A stretch of 64,000 bases of DNA from CAG-841 sp963656825. Its GTDB lineage: Bacteria; Bacillota; Clostridia; Oscillospirales; CAG-272. Both the position numbers and the translations under genes were made by a program. Where the stretch lies: NCBI GenBank assembly GCA_963656825.1, contig CAVKJG010000003.1:3642-67641 (forward strand), read 5' to 3'. Below the pieces are notes generated by a model. The model had not been told where the DNA came from and searched no databases. It saw nothing but the letters and a program-made list of their open reading frames with translations. Shown here in pieces: positions 59,230-64,000 of the stretch. Position 1 is the stretch's first letter. The number at the start of each line of letters is the position of its first letter.

Positions 59230-59235
59230 TATAAT
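59230..59235 (+). promoter_or_regulatory. Possible promoter -10 for the thioesterase gene
   Basis: An extended -10 (TGATATAAT, with TATAAT at 59230-59235) lies 36 bases before the thioesterase start. The -35 region 17 bases upstream is poor, so this is weak. Confidence 0.4.
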
Positions 59236-59270
59236 CGGTCTTGTAAATATAATGAAAGACGGTAGAAAAA

Positions 59271-60020
59271 ATGATATTCAGCGAAAAATATCACAGCAGA
59301 ATAGAGGACTTCGGCAGGGGCGGACTTATGACTCCGGAGGCGATTCTGCGCGTGTTTGAAAATACGGGAAGTCACCATTCGGATTCTGTCGGAGACAGTC
59401 TTATATCGGGCAGCGCTGCGGGAATTGCATGGATAGTTGCGGAATGGAATGTGAAGATCCATCGCGCGCCGAAATACGGTGAAGAGCTTATTCAGTCAAC
59501 ATGCGCGGTGGGACTTAAGCCCGCAATTCAAAGCGGCAGAAAAATGGCGATAAAAACCGCGTCGGGAGAAGTATGCGCAGAGGGAAGCGCAAAGCTTGTA
59601 AGACTTGATGTTGCCACAGGAAAGCTTGTAAAGTCAACAGAGGAGCTTATTGCAAGATATGCTCCGGAGCCTGATGATGAAAATGAACAGAAGCCGCCGC
59701 GTCTTGTCGTGCCGAAGGAATTCGATTTCGAGCAAGAGGTTTTGCTTCGTCGCGGAGATATAGATTATAACGGTCATGTTCATAACGCAAATTATCTTAC
59801 TCTTGCAATAGAAGCTTTGCCCGAAGATCTTTACAGAGAAAAGAAGATCGTCTCTTACCGTATTTCTTATCGCGCGCCGATAAAAGAATCGGACAAGGTG
59901 ACGGTCAGGAGCGCAGTAAGCGAAGATTCCGTTACAGAGTGTTTCTTCGGCTCTGACGGTACGCTTAAAACCATAGTATTTTTTGAATTCGACCATACTT
60001 TTTTCCCTGAAGAAAAGTAG
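59271..60020 (+). CDS. Acyl-ACP thioesterase (double hotdog)
   Basis: This 249-residue protein of the acyl-ACP thioesterase family releases fatty acids from acyl carrier protein. It has two hotdog domains; the second starts near residue 155 and carries DIDYNGHVHNANYL, with the conserved Asn and His. The first hotdog has GSHHSDSVG. The physiological role in clostridia is unclear. The last codons (FFPEEK) lie within the start of a dispersed repeat. Confidence 0.85.
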   Translation: MIFSEKYHSRIEDFGRGGLMTPEAILRVFENTGSHHSDSVGDSLISGSAAGIAWIVAEWNVKIHRAPKYGEELIQSTCAVGLKPAIQSGRKMAIKTASGEVCAEGSAKLVRLDVATGKLVKSTEELIARYAPEPDDENEQKPPRLVVPKEFDFEQEVLLRRGDIDYNGHVHNANYLTLAIEALPEDLYREKKIVSYRISYRAPIKESDKVTVRSAVSEDSVTECFFGSDGTLKTIVFFEFDHTFFPEEK

Positions 60021-60101
60021 GGAAAAGAAACTTTAGTTATCGGGGGCAATGTACAGATTTTTTAATACCTGTACAGACAGAGCTTATTAAAAAAGGCAAA
60101 A
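59996..60101 (+). repeat. Dispersed intergenic repeat, copy downstream of the thioesterase gene
   Basis: This starts within the last codons of the thioesterase gene with an imperfect TACTTTT...AAAAGTA hairpin. It continues with AAAAGAAACTTTAGTTATCG, CAGATTTTTTAATACCTG and CAGAGCTTATTAAAAAAGGC. It has the same order and the same position relative to the upstream gene as the copy after proS. Confidence 0.85.
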
Positions 60102-60155
60102 GAAACTTTAATTATCGGGGACGATATACAGATTTTTTAATACCTGCACAGACGG
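60102..60155 (+). repeat. Partial tandem copy of the dispersed repeat
   Basis: AAAAGAAACTTTAATTATCG onwards repeats the middle of the previous copy directly after it, ending at CAGACGG, without the hairpin. Confidence 0.82.
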
Positions 60156-60300
60156 TTGAGGCATACCCTCTCCGTCACGGCAAGCCGTGCCACCGCCCTC
60201 TTCTCGGCGACGCCGAGACGGGTGTGGATTTGCAAATGCGTAGCGTTTGCGCAGCTTCGCCGAGAGTGATGTTCCAAAGCAGACAAAACGCTTCGTATTC
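60156..60300. repeat. Hairpin-rich intergenic sequence, probable repeat element
   Basis: This stretch holds back-to-back dyads: CACGGC-AA-GCCGTG (60176-60189), TCTCGGCG-A-CGCCGAGA (60202-60218) and GCAAA...TTTGC (60232-60250). The opening CCCTCTCCGTCACGGC resembles a repeat common in Oscillospirales genomes, from memory. No gene is seen between 60021 and 60362. Confidence 0.5.
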
Positions 60301-60323
60301 CACTGATTAAACCTTACAAAGAA

Positions 60324-60358
60324 AAACAGAGGTGATTTTTTTCATCTCTGTTTTTTTC
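60324..60358. terminator. Terminator between the repeat region and recO
   Basis: ACAGAG-TGA pairs with TCA-CTCTGT around a T-rich loop, followed by seven T; the A-run on the left could also end recO transcription. Confidence 0.75.
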
Positions 60359-60362
60359 GTTT

Positions 60363-61166
60363 TTATTTCACCGAATTATAAAAATCAAGCGAGCGGAAGC
60401 TTCTTTCAAGATGACCAAGCAGATATTTTTCGCAGGCGCCTGAAAATTCGCTCATCGCCTCGTCCTTCAGCTCAAAAGCAAACAGCCTTTCCGGCTTGCA
60501 GTAAAGCACATATCTCATTGCCGAAAATACGGACGGCGTAAGCGGAATTATAAGGTGCGCGTGCGAATATATTCCCTCCGCCTCGCTTGTACGCTTAGCC
60601 TGAACGTCAAAATCGGTCTCCTTTGCGCGATAGCAGCTTTCACAGCAGAAATATCCGCCCTCGACATCAAAATAATATGTATCAAGCTCCGATTTTCCGC
60701 AGCCCTCGCACCCGACAAGATCCGGCATAAAGCCCGCCTCCGCCGCCGCGCGAAGCTCAAAAGCCGCCTTTATCTGCGCTATGGATTTAAGCTTTTTGGC
60801 TATACAGAAAAACGAATTGAGCACAAGCCGCAAAAGCTTTTCCTCCGGCTGATCTTCAAGCGAAATATCGCAGGCGACCTCGGCGATATATGCCGCAAGC
60901 GCCGCGCCTTCAAGCGTATCGCGTATGCCGAAAAAGCTTTCCGTCGGCGCGGATTCCCGCAGATAATATTTATCGCGCGAGCCGTAGATCGTGAATTCCG
61001 AATAAGTATAAAGCTGACACGCCACAAAATGCGGACTTTTCAGTCTTTTCACGCCGCCGCCGTAGACGGAAATCTGTCCCATCTCCGCCGTCAGCAACGT
61101 AAGCATTTTGTCCGATTCGCCGACATCGACCTCGCGGAGTACAATGCCTTTTACGGTGGATATCAT
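60363..61166 (-). CDS. recO: DNA repair protein RecO
   Basis: RecO loads RecA onto SSB-coated DNA with RecF and RecR. The 267-residue protein has the N-terminal OB fold (KGIVLREVDVGESDKMLTLLT) and a zinc motif with CEGC near residue 153 and CCESC near 173. It is the last gene of the yqfD-phoH-ybeY-era-recO operon, 10 bases after era. Confidence 0.92.
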   Translation of the reverse strand: MISTVKGIVLREVDVGESDKMLTLLTAEMGQISVYGGGVKRLKSPHFVACQLYTYSEFTIYGSRDKYYLRESAPTESFFGIRDTLEGAALAAYIAEVACDISLEDQPEEKLLRLVLNSFFCIAKKLKSIAQIKAAFELRAAAEAGFMPDLVGCEGCGKSELDTYYFDVEGGYFCCESCYRAKETDFDVQAKRTSEAEGIYSHAHLIIPLTPSVFSAMRYVLYCKPERLFAFELKDEAMSEFSGACEKYLLGHLERSFRSLDFYNSVK

Positions 61167-61176
61167 ACAGCCTCCG

Positions 61177-62067
61177 TCAGAGCTCCTCGCGCTTGAAGCC
61201 CATATTGCTTACAGCCGCTTCGGAAGCCCGCCAATTTTCTTTCACCTTTACCCAGAGGTCAAGGAACACCTTTATGCCGAAAAACGCTTCGAGATCCTGT
61301 CTTGCCGTTTCGCCGATGCGCTTGAGCGTTGCGCCGCCCTTGCCTATTATTATAGGCTTGTGTGACGCTTTTTCGCAGAATATTTCGGCGCGTATGGAAA
61401 GCAGCTTTGACGTTTCCTTCCAGTCTTCTATAACGACGGCTGTTCCGTGCGGAATTTCATCGCTTAAAAGGCGGAGCAGTTTTTCTCTTATGAATTCAGC
61501 CGCTATCTGTCTTTCCGGCTGATCGGTTATCATGTCGTCCGGGAAGATCCATTCTCCCTCTATTGCGTATTTATCGATTTCCTCAAAGATTATATCCGTA
61601 TTTTTGCCGTTCTTTGCGGATATCGGAATAACGGCGGCAAAATTATATTTTTCTGAAAAACGAAGAATGGTATCGCCTATTTCCTTTGCCGTGCTTATGT
61701 CCGTTTTGTTTACAAGAAGTATGACGGGAACGCCTATGCTGCCGAATTTCTTCATAAGAGATTCTTCTATCGGGCCTATTCTGTCGCCTGCCGCAACGAT
61801 ATAAAGAATAAGATCAACGCCTGCCGCGGCGTCCGATGCCGCGCGCATCATAAACGAGCCGAGCTTGTCCTGCGGCTTGTGAACGCCTGGCGTATCAAGA
61901 AAAACATACTGCGTTTCCCCGCGTGACGTTATGCCGGTGATTTTTGTGCGCGTGGTCTGGGGCTTATCGGAAACTATCGCTATTTTTTCGCCGAGCAATG
62001 TGTTGAGAAGCGTCGATTTTCCCGTGTTTGCCCTGCCTATTATCGCCGTAAAAATATTCTTTTTCAT
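61177..62067 (-). CDS. era: GTPase Era
   Basis: Era is a ribosome-assembly GTPase that binds the 3' end of 16S rRNA. The 296-residue protein has G1 GRANTGKST (residues 11-19), G3 DTPG, G4 NKTD and a C-terminal KH domain with GKGGATLKRIGETAR near residue 245. It overlaps ybeY by four bases. Confidence 0.95.
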   Translation of the reverse strand: MKKNIFTAIIGRANTGKSTLLNTLLGEKIAIVSDKPQTTRTKITGITSRGETQYVFLDTPGVHKPQDKLGSFMMRAASDAAAGVDLILYIVAAGDRIGPIEESLMKKFGSIGVPVILLVNKTDISTAKEIGDTILRFSEKYNFAAVIPISAKNGKNTDIIFEEIDKYAIEGEWIFPDDMITDQPERQIAAEFIREKLLRLLSDEIPHGTAVVIEDWKETSKLLSIRAEIFCEKASHKPIIIGKGGATLKRIGETARQDLEAFFGIKVFLDLWVKVKENWRASEAAVSNMGFKREEL

Positions 62068-62561
62068 TTTGCGCTTTTACGCTCCTGTCCTATTGATGAT
62101 AATATTTTTTCCTGTTTTTCACGCATCAGCCTGTCCTCATCGTCGCTGCGCTCATGATCGTAGCCGAGAAGATGAAGCGTTGAATGTACCGAAAGAAACG
62201 CTATTTCCCTTTCCGGACTGTGACCGTACAGCTCCGCCTGCTCCATTGCGCGCTCAACCGATATCACTATATCGCCGAGCACCGCGCAGCCGTTTGCTTC
62301 GTCCGTGTCCCAATCGGAATCGTCCTCCGAAAGTATCGGAAACGAAAGAACATCGGTGGGAGAATCCTTTCCTCTGTATTCGCGGTTAAGCTCACGTATG
62401 CCGTCGTTGTCTGTAAACGTCACCGAAACCTCCGCCGGGTGCGGAAAGTCCTCGCTTTTCAGCGTTTCGCCTACAGCCCTTCGGATAAGCCTTTTCATAT
62501 CCGCCGTAACGGGCAGCCTGCTTTGAGTGTCAAGAAAATATATTTCGTTGTGAAATCTCAT
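62064..62561 (-). CDS. ybeY: Endoribonuclease YbeY
   Basis: YbeY is a zinc-dependent RNase for 16S rRNA maturation. The 165-residue protein has the family motif HSTLHLLGYDH with three histidine ligands (about residues 127-137). It overlaps phoH and era by four bases each. Confidence 0.95.
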   Translation of the reverse strand: MRFHNEIYFLDTQSRLPVTADMKRLIRRAVGETLKSEDFPHPAEVSVTFTDNDGIRELNREYRGKDSPTDVLSFPILSEDDSDWDTDEANGCAVLGDIVISVERAMEQAELYGHSPEREIAFLSVHSTLHLLGYDHERSDDEDRLMREKQEKILSSIGQERKSAK

Positions 62562-63580
62562 TTTTCCTCTCCTCCCGATCTTTTCATTCTGAATTTTTCG
62601 GGTGATTTTTTCATTTCCCTTTCGTATTTGTCGTAAGCTAAAATTATCTTCTGCACAAGCTTGTGACGCACGACGTCGCGCTCTGAAAATTCATGTATCG
62701 CTATGCCCTCTATTCCGCGAAGAATTTTTGAAGCCTCCGCAAGACCGCTTTTTTTGCCGAACGGAAGGTCGGTCTGCGTTATGTCTCCCGTTACAACGGC
62801 TTTAGAGCCCGAGCCGAGACGCGTCAGGAACATTTTCATCTGTTCGGGAGTAGTGTTCTGCGCCTCGTCAAGAATAATGAACGAATCGTCGAGCGTCCGT
62901 CCGCGCATATATGCCAGCGGCGCAATCTCTATCGTTCCGCGCTCTATATGGCGCTGATAGGTTTCCGCGCCGAACATTTCAAACATGGCGTCGTAAAGCG
63001 GACGAAGATACGGATTTATTTTGCTCTGAAGATCGCCGGGCAGAAAGCCGAGTCGTTCTCCCGCCTCAACTGCGGGACGCGTCAGAATTATGCGCGAAAC
63101 CTCTTTGTTGCGCAATGCCGTCGAAGCGGCAGCCACCGCAAGAAACGTCTTTCCCGTTCCTGCCGGCCCCAGCCCCAGAATAACGGTGTTTTTCTTTATG
63201 GCGTCTATATATTTCTTCTGTCCCACCGTTCTTGCTTTTATGGGTTTGCCGCGCGTTGTAACGCATATACAGTCGTCGCCGAAGCGTTCGAGCGGCTCTC
63301 CGCTTGTGACGGTATTTATCACATAATCCACGCTCTGCTCGGAAAGCTCCGTTCCCATAGCGACCATGGAAAGCAGATATTCAAGCGCGGAAAACGCCGA
63401 AAGAAGCGAATCGCTGTCCTCGCTGCGAATGATTATCGCATCGCCTCCGCCGCGGTCGCTTTCACGGTTTGTAATGCTTACGCCGAACGCTTTTTCAAGC
63501 TTTGCGGCGTTCATATCAAAATTTCCGAAAAGACTTGCCGTCTGCTCCATCGTTTCGGTATAAAGAATTTTTTCGTACAT
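62558..63580 (-). CDS. phoH: PhoH family ATPase
   Basis: This 340-residue protein has an N-terminal KH-like region and a PhoH ATPase domain with Walker A GPAGTGKTFLA (about residue 138) and Walker B FIILDEAQNTTPEQ (about 235). The role, probably in RNA metabolism, is not settled. It starts directly after the yqfD stop codon. The HD-domain gene often found between phoH and ybeY is absent. Confidence 0.92.
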   Translation of the reverse strand: MYEKILYTETMEQTASLFGNFDMNAAKLEKAFGVSITNRESDRGGGDAIIIRSEDSDSLLSAFSALEYLLSMVAMGTELSEQSVDYVINTVTSGEPLERFGDDCICVTTRGKPIKARTVGQKKYIDAIKKNTVILGLGPAGTGKTFLAVAAASTALRNKEVSRIILTRPAVEAGERLGFLPGDLQSKINPYLRPLYDAMFEMFGAETYQRHIERGTIEIAPLAYMRGRTLDDSFIILDEAQNTTPEQMKMFLTRLGSGSKAVVTGDITQTDLPFGKKSGLAEASKILRGIEGIAIHEFSERDVVRHKLVQKIILAYDKYEREMKKSPEKFRMKRSGGEEK

Positions 63581-64000
63581 TTACTTATCTCCGTCTGCAT
63601 CTATGAATACTTCTTTTGCAATGTTTGCTATACAGTCTATATCCGTGTAAAGAACAAAAACGTCGCCGTCGGACTCCCACCTTTCCTCACGCGCAAGTAT
63701 CTGCACGGAGGAAAGCGCCTCCCCGCTCTGCCGCAGTATTTCTTTTTTTGCAAGCATATAAGCCGTTTTTTCGTCCGTACTTGCGGATTCCGTAACATAT
63801 TCGGAATAAGTCTTTTTTATGACAAACAGCGGAAGCTCTATCCTGTCAAACAGGCAAATACGTTTTTCTTCCTCTATTGTATCATATTTTTCATAAGAAA
63901 TCTCGCTATTTCCGAAAAGATTTATTTTTTTTGAAAAAATTTTTATGCTTGTTTCCGTTTTCTTCTCTCCCGTATAGGCTTTTTTCTCCGAAACAAGCGG
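63581..64000 (-). CDS. yqfD: Sporulation protein YqfD (C-terminal part, start off window)
   Basis: The last 139 residues of a protein entering from the right edge. They include TGEKKTETSIKIFSKKINLF, a segment typical of YqfD, and end in FIDADGDK. YqfD is a membrane protein needed in late spore formation in Bacillus. Its position directly before phoH is the usual one. Confidence 0.8.
   Translation of the reverse strand, partial: PLVSEKKAYTGEKKTETSIKIFSKKINLFGNSEISYEKYDTIEEEKRICLFDRIELPLFVIKKTYSEYVTESASTDEKTAYMLAKKEILRQSGEALSSVQILAREERWESDGDVFVLYTDIDCIANIAKEVFIDADGDK

Overview
The window comes from a spore-forming member of the Clostridia, probably an uncultured Oscillospirales-type gut anaerobe. 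The evidence is pro-SigK with an intact pro-sequence, a SipL-type coat protein, YqfD, YtvI, a SpoIVFB-like M50 protease, a LysM-GH18 cortex-lytic-type enzyme, ferredoxin-style redox enzymes and no respiratory chain genes. Genes are tightly packed in short operons with frequent 4-17 nt overlaps, AGGAGG-type ribosome sites, sigma-A-type promoters (TTGACA/TATAAT variants) and GC-rich hairpin terminators. No tRNA, rRNA, CRISPR array, phage or insertion sequence was seen. The exact taxon cannot be fixed from this sequence alone.

Layout. 1-6080 (minus): a radical SAM protein cut by the left edge, addB, a small membrane protein and a QueG-like reductase. 6257-13003 (plus): topoisomerase IV (parE-parC), an orphan response regulator, tadA and a DUF3048 lipoprotein. 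13043-16569 (minus): a GH94 phosphorylase and an M23 lipoprotein. 16864-18846 (plus): an ABC exporter. 19061-30529 (plus): a twelve-gene redox operon. 30594-34750: a PAP2 membrane protein, a beta-CASP nuclease and a CNNM-type ion exporter with a structured leader. 34940-41536 (minus): a surface operon, an invertible promoter and a serine recombinase. 41740-50993: DUF896, M50 protease, YtvI, LRR lipoprotein, GH18, ThrE-type exporter, Ppx/GppA, DUF2500, sigK and sipL. 51172-64000: proS, SPFH/NfeD, YfmF/YfmH, lgt, folD, an acyl-ACP thioesterase, then recO-era-ybeY-phoH-yqfD.

Two systems stand out. First, 19061-30529 encodes an LDH-scaffold dehydrogenase carrying the malate-type arginine, fumarase C, HdrB, HdrC, HdrA, an MvhD/FlxD protein, two iron-sulfur adaptors, a FlxA-like flavoprotein, a FrdB-like iron-sulfur protein and a soluble fumarate-reductase flavoprotein. 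Read together this is the reductive oxaloacetate-malate-fumarate-succinate branch, with the last step predicted to be a cytoplasmic, quinone-independent, electron-bifurcating fumarate reductase (NADH to fumarate driving NADH to ferredoxin).

Second, 34940-41536 looks like a phase-variation module. A Hin-type serine recombinase lies beside two 26-bp crossover sites in inverted orientation, at 40793-40818 and 40908-40933. Each is a pair of 12-bp half-sites around a 2-bp core. Between them is a strong promoter that here points away from the adjacent two-gene surface operon. That operon encodes a 1326-residue secreted protein with many His/Cys repeats, a cohesin-like domain and a C-terminal dockerin, and a 596-residue membrane-anchored protein with an N-terminal cohesin-like domain and the same kind of repeats. 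In the orientation given, the operon would be off.
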